Assembly: GCA_023415635.1 (NCBI GenBank)
Contig: JAEZJV010000054.1
Coordinates: 1 to 64,000 of the forward strand
Reading direction: 5' to 3'
Length of the DNA stretch: 64,000 nt
From: Bacillota bacterium
Lineage (GTDB): Bacteria > Bacillota > Clostridia > Lachnospirales > Lachnospiraceae
The first letter of the stretch is position 1. Every line of letters begins with the position of its first letter. Positions 25,784-33,934 of the stretch are shown here, one piece after another. Below the pieces are notes generated by a model. It saw nothing but the letters and a program-made list of their open reading frames with translations, was not told the DNA's origin and did no database searches. The position numbers and the translations under genes were made by a program.

Positions 25784-27503
25784 TATTGTCTTTCTCCTCC
25801 TTTATAGGAACCTTCAACTCAATCCGGCTTCCTTTGCCAACGATTGAACTAATATTTAAACTTCCTCCGATTTCTGCTGCACGTTCTCTCATAATTTCCA
25901 ACCCGAAATTCGTTTTTGTATTCCTTATATTAGATAGCTCAAAGCCCTTTCCGTCATCTTCGATAGAAACATATAATTCCTCCAAGGTATGTAGGAATGT
26001 TACTGTAACCCTTTCTGCCTCTGCGTGTTTTCTGACGTTATTCAAGGCTTCATTCAATATATTTATTACATTAATACGTATATTCCAATTTATTACCTCA
26101 TCATTCAAATCTCCACTGACCTTTAGCTTTACTTTAACATTTGACTGCTTTTCAAATACAGATAATTTCCCTCTTATTGCCAAGGCATAATCCTTTTCTA
26201 CTTCGGAGGCGGTTCTGATATCACTTATGTACTCCCTTAGCTCAGTATGTGCCGCTTGTGTAACCTCTATCAGCCTATTCAGCTCTTTTAATACGTTATC
26301 TACCTTATCCTCTTTCGTACCGGATAGCTCATATCGGATACCCTGAGTTTTAAGATTAATGAAGCCCAAAATTTGTCCGAGATTATCATGTAAATCCCTG
26401 GCTAATCGCTCTCTTTCTTCATTCACGGCCTGTGTCCATTGCTGTTTCAAAAAAATCTGCTGAGCCTGTTTTTTTTCAGTTATTTCATAGATTATGATTA
26501 ATTTTCCTAATTTGTTACCTCGTTTATTCGTAAGCGGGGAAATCCACACCTCGTATACTTTAGGAAATGCATCGGTCTGAACGGTAAATTCAGTATGGGT
26601 TAAAGTATCATCCATACATGCATTCACAAGCTCCGGAATGTTCTTGCAGGCCTCATCTACACTCATACTTAATATTTTAGTTTTAGGTATTCCGTCGATT
26701 TTTTCCAAAGCAGAATTGATATCCAGTACTCTGTTTTGTAAATCAAGTACCATCATACCGGCTGTCATTGTTTCTATCACCGTAGCTCGTGCTAAAGGCA
26801 CTAAATCAAACATCCTATAATTAAAAATTCCCAGATAAATAATCAAACTTGCCGGTACAAAAAATATCGGAGTGATATCGAACTCCTTAACCAGGCTCAA
26901 GCCTGTTATATATAAAATATTTGGTAACACAATCAGGCTTACTCCAATCAATAGCGCAATTACCTGTTTTCGATAAATTATTTTACGGAATAAAGCTTCT
27001 CTTAGCAAAAGTATCGTGCAAAAAACATTAAGGAAATGGGAATATGTCGCATGAATATAGAAAACAGGCCCATATTCTTTTACAATGACCGTAAAATTTC
27101 CGATGCTTTCCAAACGCATATCATACCTTATTAAGCCATGAAGGCTGTCCGTCCATACAAGGATTAGAATGATTGTAGGTACTACTGCGACCCATAATAT
27201 TCTTTTGTTACGCAGCCACTTATCATAGCCGGTAAATTCCAGACAAAGTGACAGTAATGTTACCGGTGAATAGCAATAGGCAATATACTGCATGTTTGCC
27301 CAAAATATCTTTGTTTGAAAGTCTGCACCCGACATCTCGAGAGCATTGCTGATACTCCATAAAGTGACCACCAGCATACTTAAGATAAAGCTGGTAAAGC
27401 CCTTCGAATTTTTACGTTTCAGCAGTACAAAAATTCCCAACGAAAAAGTGAAAACTGCAGAAATAATCAGTGGCCAGATATAACTGATATACTGAAAATG
27501 CAT
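25758..27503 (-). CDS. Sensor histidine kinase: 7TM sensor, PAS, HisKA_3, HATPase
   Basis: A 581-aa sensor. The first ~235 residues form seven membrane helices of the histidine-kinase 7TM input domain. A PAS domain follows (about 240-340, MMVLDLQNRVLDINSALEKI), then a HisKA_3 dimerisation domain with phosphoacceptor His372 in ERLARDLHDNLGQ, and an ATPase domain with N-box ILNEALNNVRKHA and G-box DDGKGFELS. It is the partner of the response regulator downstream. With a membrane-embedded sensor it could detect a small hydrophobic ligand, for instance the product of the neighbouring RiPP locus; that is inference. GAGGAAAGA precedes the ATG. Confidence 0.9.
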   Translation of the reverse strand: MHFQYISYIWPLIISAVFTFSLGIFVLLKRKNSKGFTSFILSMLVVTLWSISNALEMSGADFQTKIFWANMQYIAYCYSPVTLLSLCLEFTGYDKWLRNKRILWVAVVPTIILILVWTDSLHGLIRYDMRLESIGNFTVIVKEYGPVFYIHATYSHFLNVFCTILLLREALFRKIIYRKQVIALLIGVSLIVLPNILYITGLSLVKEFDITPIFFVPASLIIYLGIFNYRMFDLVPLARATVIETMTAGMMVLDLQNRVLDINSALEKIDGIPKTKILSMSVDEACKNIPELVNACMDDTLTHTEFTVQTDAFPKVYEVWISPLTNKRGNKLGKLIIIYEITEKKQAQQIFLKQQWTQAVNEERERLARDLHDNLGQILGFINLKTQGIRYELSGTKEDKVDNVLKELNRLIEVTQAAHTELREYISDIRTASEVEKDYALAIRGKLSVFEKQSNVKVKLKVSGDLNDEVINWNIRINVINILNEALNNVRKHAEAERVTVTFLHTLEELYVSIEDDGKGFELSNIRNTKTNFGLEIMRERAAEIGGSLNISSIVGKGSRIELKVPIKEEKDNNEKEVNVG

Positions 27504-27773
27504 TCTTTCCTCGTTCCTTTCATATTATTTAGCTTGTCAATAAGCTAATGCATATATAAAGGTGGTGTTAAGTATGTCCTTCCTGCTTACTGAACATGAT
27601 GTCCTAGCGTTATCATCATTATGCCTAATATGCAAGCACTTCAAATAATACTAATTACTTTTATTTTAAACTTTATTTTATATTATTACAATTAAAATGT
27701 GCTTAAATAGGAGATTTGTTTTTCGATATCGACTTCATTCAGCAATGAAATAAACCATTACGTCTTCTCTATA

Positions 27774-28922
27774 TTATTTCAACATAATTTCCTTAATTGA
27801 AATTTTCTTTATTCTCGCAGTGTAACAAAACATAATCACTTCATAAATGAACGCAAATGAGATGAGAACAATGATAAACGCCTTAACATCAAAGTTATAT
27901 TCCGGGATATTCTCTACGTTTTGAGAAAATATTGAAAGCATAACTTTCAGCAAACCGTATTGATAGATTGTTCCAATTGCAAAACCTATGTAAGCAATCG
28001 GTCTATACCCATTCAAGATTGCATCGCTACATTCGCGCAATGAATAGCCGAATATCTTCATCATTGAAATAGTTTTAGTATTTGCATTTACAACAGTTGT
28101 AATAGCCAAGAATAAAGTAGTGCAAGCCAAAATAAGGCCAATAGTAATAAGGATAACTGCAAACATCGGACTTGCTAACTCATCCATACTGAAAGACATT
28201 TGCATCATATCAGAATAGCAAAATGAGGCAAATGCAATAAAAAAAATGAGTGAATAACGACTTTTGACCGTACTTTGCTTTAATTCATGTAAAAACGTCA
28301 TTTCTGAGTGCTGATGCTGTTTACGCTTCTTTTTCTTGTCAACTGCTTCACTTTTCCCTTTCAGCAAGTCCAATACAGGACTTTTCAGCTTGTGATAGCT
28401 GTAAATAACTGCAAGCAGAGCGAATGCAACCGTGGGTAATGCAATCAAGTACAGCGCTAATACAATATTAAAATGTAAGGATATTTTAGGCAGTATCGCA
28501 TCTTCGTTCATCACCTCATAAAAGGTTGGCATTAAAGCGAAGGATGAGCAAAAGCCTATCACTGTTCCCATAAAAATACTGAATCCAAATACCCAAAATC
28601 CCTTTGCTATTTTAAAATTTGAGTATCCTAATGCTTTCAGTATGCCTAATTCCTCCTTGTGAACATCAATATAATGCTTAATGTAGAAAAACAGCATGAT
28701 AACAGAAGTTAGAAATAAGCAGCCGCCACTAACAGCACTTGTTACTTTGCCCATTAAAACCTGTGCATCATAAAATGCCATCATTGTTTCGGAAGTAATT
28801 AAATCTTTCACTCTAACAATATCAATATTAAAATTCAAAAACAGAGTACAGACAAAAACTGCACAACAAGAGATAATGAAAACACCTAAAAGTTTGGCAG
28901 CATCTTTCCATCGAATTACCAT
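27774..28922 (-). CDS. FtsX-family ABC transporter permease
   Basis: A 382-aa permease of the MacB/FtsX type, with about eight hydrophobic segments in two repeats. Each repeat ends in the FtsX pattern, ELGILKALGYSNFKIAKGF in the first and TISMMKIFGYSLRECSDA in the second. A basic loop (KKKKRKQHQ, ~residue 200) lies between them. The large outside domain common in drug and peptide-sensing relatives is missing, so this is a short form. It is the third gene of a tetR-ATPase-permease operon and starts 4 bases after the ATPase stop. It probably exports or extracts a lipophilic compound from the membrane. Confidence 0.82.
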   Translation of the reverse strand: MVIRWKDAAKLLGVFIISCCAVFVCTLFLNFNIDIVRVKDLITSETMMAFYDAQVLMGKVTSAVSGGCLFLTSVIMLFFYIKHYIDVHKEELGILKALGYSNFKIAKGFWVFGFSIFMGTVIGFCSSFALMPTFYEVMNEDAILPKISLHFNIVLALYLIALPTVAFALLAVIYSYHKLKSPVLDLLKGKSEAVDKKKKRKQHQHSEMTFLHELKQSTVKSRYSLIFFIAFASFCYSDMMQMSFSMDELASPMFAVILITIGLILACTTLFLAITTVVNANTKTISMMKIFGYSLRECSDAILNGYRPIAYIGFAIGTIYQYGLLKVMLSIFSQNVENIPEYNFDVKAFIIVLISFAFIYEVIMFCYTARIKKISIKEIMLK

Positions 28923-28926
28923 AAGA

Positions 28927-29619
28927 TCACCATCCTATCTCATAAGCAGTTTTTTGCTCTTCGCTGGTATAAATTTCAATAATTTTGCCGCTGTTCATTT
29001 TTATGACGGTATTTGCCATTTCTGCTATATTGTTATTATGAGTCACCATGACAATGGTAAAATGATATTCCTTTTGCAATTTGCATATGTAGTCTAAAAC
29101 CAACCTTCCGGTTTCCTCGTCCAGTGCTCCTGTTGGTTCATCTAAGAACAGCACCTTTGGCTTTTTTGCTAAAGCTCTGGCCACCGAAACTCTTTGCTGT
29201 TCTCCGCCACTGAGTTCACCGGGGAATTTATGTAATTTATCTCCCAGCCCAACTGCTTCTATTATTTGCTTATAGTCACGATTTCCCACCAAATCAGCTC
29301 CCATTTTTACATTTTTATTGACATCCAAATTAGGAAGCAGATAATATTGTTGGAATATGAAGCCGATATTATTTTTCCGAAACAATGTTAATTTATCATC
29401 TGGTAAGGATGTTATATCCGAAGCATCATATCGAATCGTTCCGCTGTCCGGACGTTCAAGACCTGAGATTACATTTAGCAGCGTTGATTTACCAGATCCT
29501 GACGGACCTAAAATAACGGTGAAATCTCCATCATTCATTTTTAGCGTTATACCTTTTAGCACCGGAAAGGAATTGTCTTTGTTTCCGTAGGATTTGGTTA
29601 TATTATTGATCTCAATCAT
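28927..29619 (-). CDS. ABC transporter ATPase, LolD/MacB type
   Basis: A 230-aa ATPase with Walker A GPSGSGKST, the Q-loop FIFQQYYLLPNL, signature LSGGEQQR, Walker B VLFLDEPTGALD and switch His in VTHNN. These are the hallmarks of the LolD/MacB subgroup that works with FtsX-type permeases. The ATG at 29619 overlaps the tetR stop (TGATG). A GTG one codon earlier is also in frame but less likely. Partner of the permease at 27.8 kb. Confidence 0.93.
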   Translation of the reverse strand: MIEINNITKSYGNKDNSFPVLKGITLKMNDGDFTVILGPSGSGKSTLLNVISGLERPDSGTIRYDASDITSLPDDKLTLFRKNNIGFIFQQYYLLPNLDVNKNVKMGADLVGNRDYKQIIEAVGLGDKLHKFPGELSGGEQQRVSVARALAKKPKVLFLDEPTGALDEETGRLVLDYICKLQKEYHFTIVMVTHNNNIAEMANTVIKMNSGKIIEIYTSEEQKTAYEIGW

Positions 29620-30194
29620 CACTTTTCACCTGCTTTCATCTTATGTAGAATACTTCTACAAACATCGTCAAGCATCGCACTTATTCCTGCTTCTCCAAAC
29701 TGGCATACCTTAGTTGCACACAGTGTCGCGATGCCATGGGTGAATATCCATAAATACTGATAAACCTTTCGTGCCTTAGTATCATCTAATCCGTATTCTT
29801 TTTGAACCGCTTCTATAATTTTACTGCTGTTTTCGTCAATCATTGAAAGAACGTCCGTAAGCTCTGGCACCGCTCCGTTCTCTGTCATAAACAACAGCTG
29901 AAACAGCTTCGGCTCATCTGTTGCAAATTGGATATACGCCATTCCAACGCCTTTAAATGAATTCGGGCTGGCAAGCCCCTTTAAAACATATTGATTATAC
30001 AGTGCTCTAGCTGCCAGTACTGTTTCATTCTGTACTTCATTCATGTTCTGAAATACCGTAAAAATCGGTCTGGATGAGCTATCCAGCTCTACTCCCAGTC
30101 TTCTCGCAGTAAGTGTATTTATTCCGTCTCGTCTTGTAATCTCTAAAGCTGCAGTAACCAATTCTTCCTTCGTAAATTTTTGTTTCGGTGGCAT
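29619..30194 (-). CDS. TetR/AcrR-type regulator of the ABC exporter
   Basis: A 191-aa regulator with an N-terminal helix-turn-helix (FTKEELVTAALEITRRDGIN, then TARRLGVELDSSSRPIFTVFQNMNE in two pieces). The C-terminal half (about 70-185) resembles the TetR_C domain with a WHG-like segment, YLWIFTHGIATLCAT. It is the first gene of the operon, and its own promoter carries palindromes at the start site, so autorepression and release by the exported compound are likely. Confidence 0.88.
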   Translation of the reverse strand: MPPKQKFTKEELVTAALEITRRDGINTLTARRLGVELDSSSRPIFTVFQNMNEVQNETVLAARALYNQYVLKGLASPNSFKGVGMAYIQFATDEPKLFQLLFMTENGAVPELTDVLSMIDENSSKIIEAVQKEYGLDDTKARKVYQYLWIFTHGIATLCATKVCQFGEAGISAMLDDVCRSILHKMKAGEK

Positions 30195-30209
30195 ACTTTT
30201 CCTCCATTG

Positions 30210-30267
30210 AAAACAGTTGTTTTATAACATATGTTTTATATTATACCCGTATGCAGTGTGTTGTCAA
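30210..30267 (-). promoter_or_regulatory. tetR-ABC promoter and operators
   Basis: Minus strand: TTGACA (30267-30262), 16-bp spacer, TATAAT (30245-30240). Just downstream is the perfect palindrome AACATATGTT (30226-30235), and next to it AAAACAGTTGTTTT (30210-30223). Both lie over and after the transcription start, suiting repression by the TetR protein. Confidence 0.75.
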
Positions 30268-30428
30268 TATAGCGCTGTTAGGAATTTACAAAACATACCC
30301 CTTCCCTATTTCTTTCTATCGGTTTTGATCCTATTTTCCTGGATTCTCCTCAGAGTTGAGTCATTACAGCTTTTTTCCCAAAGAGTTCTAAGCTTAAGTC
30401 GAAACCCTGGTCAAACTTGAGTCAGCGC

Positions 30429-30456
30429 TTGACAACCCGTTTTTTCATGTTATACT
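30429..30456 (+). promoter_or_regulatory. Promoter of queT
   Basis: TTGACA (30429-30434), 16-bp spacer, TATACT (30451-30456). The transcript would start near 30462 and carry a ~114-nt leader. The 160 bases upstream, towards the divergent tetR promoter, show nothing further. Confidence 0.75.
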
Positions 30457-30467
30457 TAACAAGTCGC

Positions 30468-30567
30468 AAAGCCTTACAGATTGAGGCTTTACCAAATCTT
30501 ACAACGTCAGTTCGTAACCTTCCTGACGAAGGGATCGTACAACATCCCTTAAAACAAAACTAAAGGA
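30468..30567 (+). promoter_or_regulatory. preQ1-I type riboswitch leader of queT
   Basis: The 3' part (30529-30567) folds as a GGGAT/ATCCC stem with loop CGTACAAC, followed by the A-rich tail TTAAAACAAAAC and then AAAGGAG. Stem, loop and tail line up with the preQ1-I class riboswitch of the Thermoanaerobacter tengcongensis kind, in which the tail pairs back and hides the ribosome site when preQ1 binds. Two more hairpins precede it (AAAGCCT/AGGCTTT at 30468-30490, CGTCAG/CTGACG at 30505-30528) and are unexplained. The gene controlled is a queuosine-precursor transporter, which fits. Confidence 0.8.
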
Positions 30568-30575
30568 GAATAATA

Positions 30576-31061
30576 ATGAATAACAAAAAAACTCTGTTTC
30601 TCACAGAGGCTGCTGTTATTGCAGCCATCTATACCGTACTGGTTGTAGCCTTCCAGCCAATCAGCTTCGGTCCCATTCAATTCAGAATTGCAGAGGCTCT
30701 AACAATCCTTCCCTTTTTCTCTCCTGCTGCCATCCCCGGCGTTACCATCGGCTGTTTCTTAAGCGCATTATTCACTGGTGCAGATGTTCTGGATATGATC
30801 TTCGGATCTATGGCTACCCTGATTGCTGCTTTTCTATCTTATAAGCTGAGGAGGCATAGATTTTTGGTTCCCATCCCTCCAATTGTAGCAAATGCGTTAA
30901 TAATCCCCTGGGTATTACGCTTTGCATATGATATCCCGGATGCCATACCTTATATGATGCTTACTGTTGGAATCGGTGAATTCCTTGCTGTAGGACTTTT
31001 AGGAATGTTGCTTTTATTTGCACTGGACAAGGTTAAGCATATTATTTTTAAAAAAATGTAA
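30576..31061 (+). CDS. queT: QueT family queuosine-precursor transporter (ECF S component)
   Basis: A 161-aa membrane protein with five or six helices. The N-terminal pattern LTEAAVIAAIYTVLVV and the conserved GPIQFRIAEALTILPFFSPAAIPG stretch (in part) are the hallmarks of the QueT family. It imports preQ1 or a related queuosine precursor, probably using a shared ECF energising module encoded elsewhere. Its leader holds a preQ1-I type riboswitch whose tail overlaps the ribosome site, so translation should fall when preQ1 is plentiful. No ECF ATPase gene is nearby. Confidence 0.9.
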   Translation: MNNKKTLFLTEAAVIAAIYTVLVVAFQPISFGPIQFRIAEALTILPFFSPAAIPGVTIGCFLSALFTGADVLDMIFGSMATLIAAFLSYKLRRHRFLVPIPPIVANALIIPWVLRFAYDIPDAIPYMMLTVGIGEFLAVGLLGMLLLFALDKVKHIIFKKM

Positions 31062-31164
31062 TGGTATATTTGGCTGCATATATTTTCAACCTCACTCATA
31101 GTTTACAAAAGAATAGGCGTGTACTATAATTATTTTGGAAGCTTAAGGAAAGGGAGGTATTTTT

Positions 31165-31962
31165 GTGAAAAAAATATATGCATTATTAATGACTACAGTT
31201 CTTTGTATCCTGCTGATCACACCAGCTAATGTGAATGCGGCGGTCCTCAGTAAGGAGAAAGCTACCATGGAGGTAGACTCCACACTTAAACTGAGAGTAC
31301 AGGGCAGCAAGGAGAGCATTATCTGGTCCACAAGTAAGAAATCCGTAGCATCCGTGAACAGCTCCGGTATTGTAACTGCTAAAGCAGAAGGTAAAGCGAA
31401 GATTACTGCAACGATCGGAGAAGAGGAATATGTCTGTACAGTCACAGTTGTTAACAGCAATAAAGCAATGCCGACAACCACTCCGACTCCAGCTCCGGTA
31501 GAAGAATATCCCGACGGTATCTATAAGATTGGAAAGGATATGCCGGAGGGAGAATATGTTATATTCAAGACACCCTACGCCGAAAGCGGATATATGAGGC
31601 TTTCTCAGGATAATGTGCAGAATATTATTATTAAGGACGGCGGCTTCGTATATAATACAATCATAACCGTAAAGAACGGAGAATATCTGAAGCTGACCGA
31701 TGCTTATGCAGTTCCGATTGATAAAGCAGAGGTAAAGGTTTATTCCGAAGGAACCTTTAAAGTAGGTACCCATATCCCTGCCGGTACTTATACTGTTACA
31801 GAATTTGCCAATAAGAACGGCTACTATTTTGTTCTGCAAAATAACCTGCAGCTTGAGTATCAAAATCGTGTCGAGATAGAAACCAGCTGTCCGGTTACTG
31901 TAATGGACGGTCAATATCTGGTTCTAAAAAATTGCGCAATTTATTTTGAGCCTCAAAAATAG
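31165..31962 (+). CDS. Secreted protein: Ig-like (Big_2) domain plus two GxYxVG-type repeats
   Basis: A 265-aa exported protein. The signal peptide (MKKIYALLMTTVLCILLITP...ANVNA) ends near residue 25. A bacterial Ig-like Big_2 domain follows (about 27-100; IIWSTSKKSVASVNSSGIVT is typical), then a Pro/Thr linker. Two homologous beta-rich units come next, starting DGIYKIGKDMPEGEYVIF (about 118) and EGTFKVGTHIPAGTYTV (about 193). No LPXTG or lipobox is seen, so it is probably released or held non-covalently. The function is unknown. It starts with GTG, 8 nt after GGGAGG. A terminator follows. Confidence 0.85.
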   Translation: MKKIYALLMTTVLCILLITPANVNAAVLSKEKATMEVDSTLKLRVQGSKESIIWSTSKKSVASVNSSGIVTAKAEGKAKITATIGEEEYVCTVTVVNSNKAMPTTTPTPAPVEEYPDGIYKIGKDMPEGEYVIFKTPYAESGYMRLSQDNVQNIIIKDGGFVYNTIITVKNGEYLKLTDAYAVPIDKAEVKVYSEGTFKVGTHIPAGTYTVTEFANKNGYYFVLQNNLQLEYQNRVEIETSCPVTVMDGQYLVLKNCAIYFEPQK

Positions 31963-32021
31963 ACATAAGGATATCTGATCCTTCATGTACATTAAGGTTA
32001 GTAAAGAAGAATATCCTACAA

Positions 32022-32054
32022 AAAGAGAACGGAATACTTGTCCGTTCTCTTTCT
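32022..32054. terminator. Terminator between convergent genes
   Basis: A perfect 12-bp stem, AAAGAGAACGGA (32022-32033) with TCCGTTCTCTTT (32041-32052), 7-nt loop. T-rich on both strands, so it can end the Ig-like gene and asnS. Confidence 0.88.
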
Positions 32055-32103
32055 ATATTCATGGCTACGTAACAGCTTCTGTCCGATATTATCTTTCCTT
32101 ATT

Positions 32104-33495
32104 TTATAATTCGCAGTTATTTACTGTTCTTGGGAATGGTACAACATCTCTGATGTTACCCATACCGGTCAGGTACATAACACAACGCTCAAAACCAAGT
32201 CCAAAGCCTGCATGTCTTGCAGAGCCATACTTTCTTAAGTCAAGATAGAATTCATAATCTTCCTTCTTCAGCCCCAGCTCTTCCATTCTCTTTACAAGCT
32301 TATCATAATCGTCCTCTCTCTGACTTCCGCCGATAATCTCACCGATACCCGGAACCAGAAGGTCCATAGCGGCCACCGTCTTATTATCCTCATTCAGCTT
32401 CATATAGAACGCCTTAATTTCCTTCGGATAATCAGTTACGAAAACAGGCTTCTTGAATATCTGTTCCGTCAGATAGCGTTCATGCTCAGTCTGAAGGTCA
32501 CAGCCCCAGGATACCTTATAATCAAAATTATCGTTATTCTTCTCTAAAATACTAATTGCTTCCGTATAGGTAACATGTCCAAATTCAGAATTTGCCACTC
32601 CCTCAAGTCGCTCTAAAAGACCCTGATCGATGAATTGATTGAAGAATTGCATCTCCTGGGGCGCATGCTCAAGAACATAGTTAATAACATATTTCAGCAT
32701 TCCCTCCGCCAAGGCCATATCATCCTTCAAATCGGCAAAGGCGATTTCCGGCTCAATCATCCAGAATTCTGCTGCATGGCGGGTCGTATTGGAGTTTTCT
32801 GCACGGAAGGTCGGCCCAAAGGTGTAGATATTCTTGAATGCCATCGCATAGGTCTCACCATTAAGCTGGCCGCTGACTGTCAGATTGGTCTCCTTTCCGA
32901 AGAAATCCTGTGTTGTATCCAGCTTACCATCCTCTGTTCTCGGAAGGTTGTCCAAATCCAGCGTAGTCACACGGAACATCTCACCTGCACCTTCACAGTC
33001 GCTTCCTGTGATGATGGGTGTATGAACATAGACGAAATCCCGATCCTGAAAATACTGATGGATAGCGTAAGCAATCAATGACCGAACCCGGAACACTGCC
33101 TGGAAGGTATTCGTTCTCGCACGTAAATGAGTCTGGGTTCTTAAGTATTCTAATGTATGCCTCTTTTTCTGAAGCGGGAAGTCAGCCGTAGAGCTTCCTT
33201 CTATCTCTATCTCTGCTGCCTGGATTTCAAAAGGCTGTTTTGCTCCCGGGGTCGCTACCAAATCGCCCTTAACTATGACTGCAGAGCCTACATTCAGCTT
33301 AGAGATTGCCGCGAAATTAGACATACTGTCATGATATACTACCTGTAACGGCTCAAAATACGTACCGTCATTTAATACAATAAAACCAAAGGTCTTGGAA
33401 TCTCTTACACTTCTGACCCAACCGCCAACGCTGATACTCTTACCAATATATTGGTCTTTGTTCCGGTATAATTCTCTGATATCAATTAAATCCAT
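32104..33495 (-). CDS. asnS: Asparaginyl-tRNA synthetase
   Basis: A 463-aa class IIb synthetase that charges tRNA-Asn. An N-terminal OB-fold anticodon-binding domain (about 17-100, [22 protein letters not shown] in part) is followed by the catalytic core. Class II motif 2 is [21 protein letters not shown], and motif 3 near the C-terminus is [15 protein letters not shown]. The length fits bacterial AsnS. The ribosome site AAAGGAG lies 9 nt before the ATG. It has its own ~170-nt leader on the minus strand, and its 3' end faces a shared terminator. Confidence 0.95.
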   Translation of the reverse strand: MDLIDIRELYRNKDQYIGKSISVGGWVRSVRDSKTFGFIVLNDGTYFEPLQVVYHDSMSNFAAISKLNVGSAVIVKGDLVATPGAKQPFEIQAAEIEIEGSSTADFPLQKKRHTLEYLRTQTHLRARTNTFQAVFRVRSLIAYAIHQYFQDRDFVYVHTPIITGSDCEGAGEMFRVTTLDLDNLPRTEDGKLDTTQDFFGKETNLTVSGQLNGETYAMAFKNIYTFGPTFRAENSNTTRHAAEFWMIEPEIAFADLKDDMALAEGMLKYVINYVLEHAPQEMQFFNQFIDQGLLERLEGVANSEFGHVTYTEAISILEKNNDNFDYKVSWGCDLQTEHERYLTEQIFKKPVFVTDYPKEIKAFYMKLNEDNKTVAAMDLLVPGIGEIIGGSQREDDYDKLVKRMEELGLKKEDYEFYLDLRKYGSARHAGFGLGFERCVMYLTGMGNIRDVVPFPRTVNNCEL

Positions 33496-33602
33496 GGTTA
33501 TAAACTCCTTTGTTTATATAAATTTGAAATCGTTCTAAAAATAATATTACCAATTTAGTCGTCTAATTTCAATCGTTTAATAATATTTCCGTCTTAAATA
33601 CA

Positions 33603-33690
33603 ACGGTTCCTTCCTACATCGGGTGATGTTACATAGGATTTCCTCCTGAAATCAATCCTACAATATACCATATTATAATTATCTCAAATC
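33603..33690 (-). promoter_or_regulatory. asnS leader: TATAAT, small hairpin and a start-stop pair
   Basis: In the 440-bp region between asnS and the MFS gene (33496-33934), the minus strand has a TATAAT near 33677-33672, then an AGGAGG (33647-33642) placed 7 nt before ATG TAA (33634-33629), then a 5-bp hairpin ACATC-ACCC-GATGT, then AGGAAGGAACCG. The last is only loosely like the T-box core, and the leader is too short for a T-box. The role is unknown. Confidence 0.35.
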
Positions 33691-33716
33691 ACAGATGCAA
33701 GTGCAGAAAAAAATAC

Positions 33717-33745
33717 TTGACCACCACATTGCCTTTTGATACAAC
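33717..33745 (+). promoter_or_regulatory. Possible promoter of the leader peptide and MFS gene
   Basis: TTGACC (33717-33722), 17-bp spacer, TACAAC (33740-33745). It is an imperfect match, but nothing better lies between asnS and the leader peptide. Confidence 0.4.
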
Positions 33746-33784
33746 ATAAATAGACTATTAATCAAATGATAAGAGGTGATAATA

Positions 33785-33874
33785 ATGCTCCGATTTCAAC
33801 ATATGATCCTTGAGATCGTTTTACTTCATGCAGAGTCCGTTTCGGATGGTTATCTGCATGAAGTTACAGATTAA
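33785..33874 (+). CDS. Leader peptide upstream of the MFS efflux gene (29 aa)
   Basis: A short open frame, ATG at 33785 to TAA at 33872-33874, with AGAGG (33772-33776) 8 nt upstream, as good a ribosome site as any gene here. It encodes a 29-residue peptide that begins MLRFQHMILEIVLLH. Its codons 14-27 lie inside the arms of two competing hairpins, so where a ribosome sits on it decides the fold downstream. This is the layout of drug-resistance leader peptides (erm, bmrB, and others), where a stalled ribosome frees the next ribosome site. It may therefore be a sensor, not a functional protein. Confidence 0.65.
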   Translation: MLRFQHMILEIVLLHAESVSDGYLHEVTD

Positions 33875-33931
33875 CCATCCCGTGGCGTACTTTGCTCTGT
33901 AAACCATTATAATATTAGAATGGAGTAAAGT
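33823..33931 (+). promoter_or_regulatory. Attenuator-like hairpins hiding the MFS ribosome site
   Basis: Three structures. Stem A: ACTTCATGCAGA (33823-33834) with 33853-33864, 12 bp, inside the leader peptide. Stem B: GGATGGTTA (33844-33852) with TAACCATCC (33872-33880), 9 bp; its 5' arm lies in the loop of A and its 3' arm overlaps the leader stop, so it is topologically exclusive with a fully formed A hairpin. Stem C: ACTTTGCTCT (33889-33898) with GGAGTAAAGT (33922-33931), 10 bp with two wobbles; it covers the MFS ribosome site GGAG (33922-33925). Confidence 0.7.
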
Positions 33932-33934
33932 CGT

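Noticed and set aside
31186..31914. 242-codon minus-strand open frame opposite the Ig-like gene
   Set aside because: The plus-strand gene has a signal peptide, repeats and a ribosome site; the opposite frame has none and is Cys/His-rich, as shadows often are.
33603..33622. T-box leader for asnS (AGGAAGGAACCG motif)
   Set aside because: Only about 50 nt separate it from the likely promoter, with no stem I, specifier or terminator, so the likeness is probably chance.
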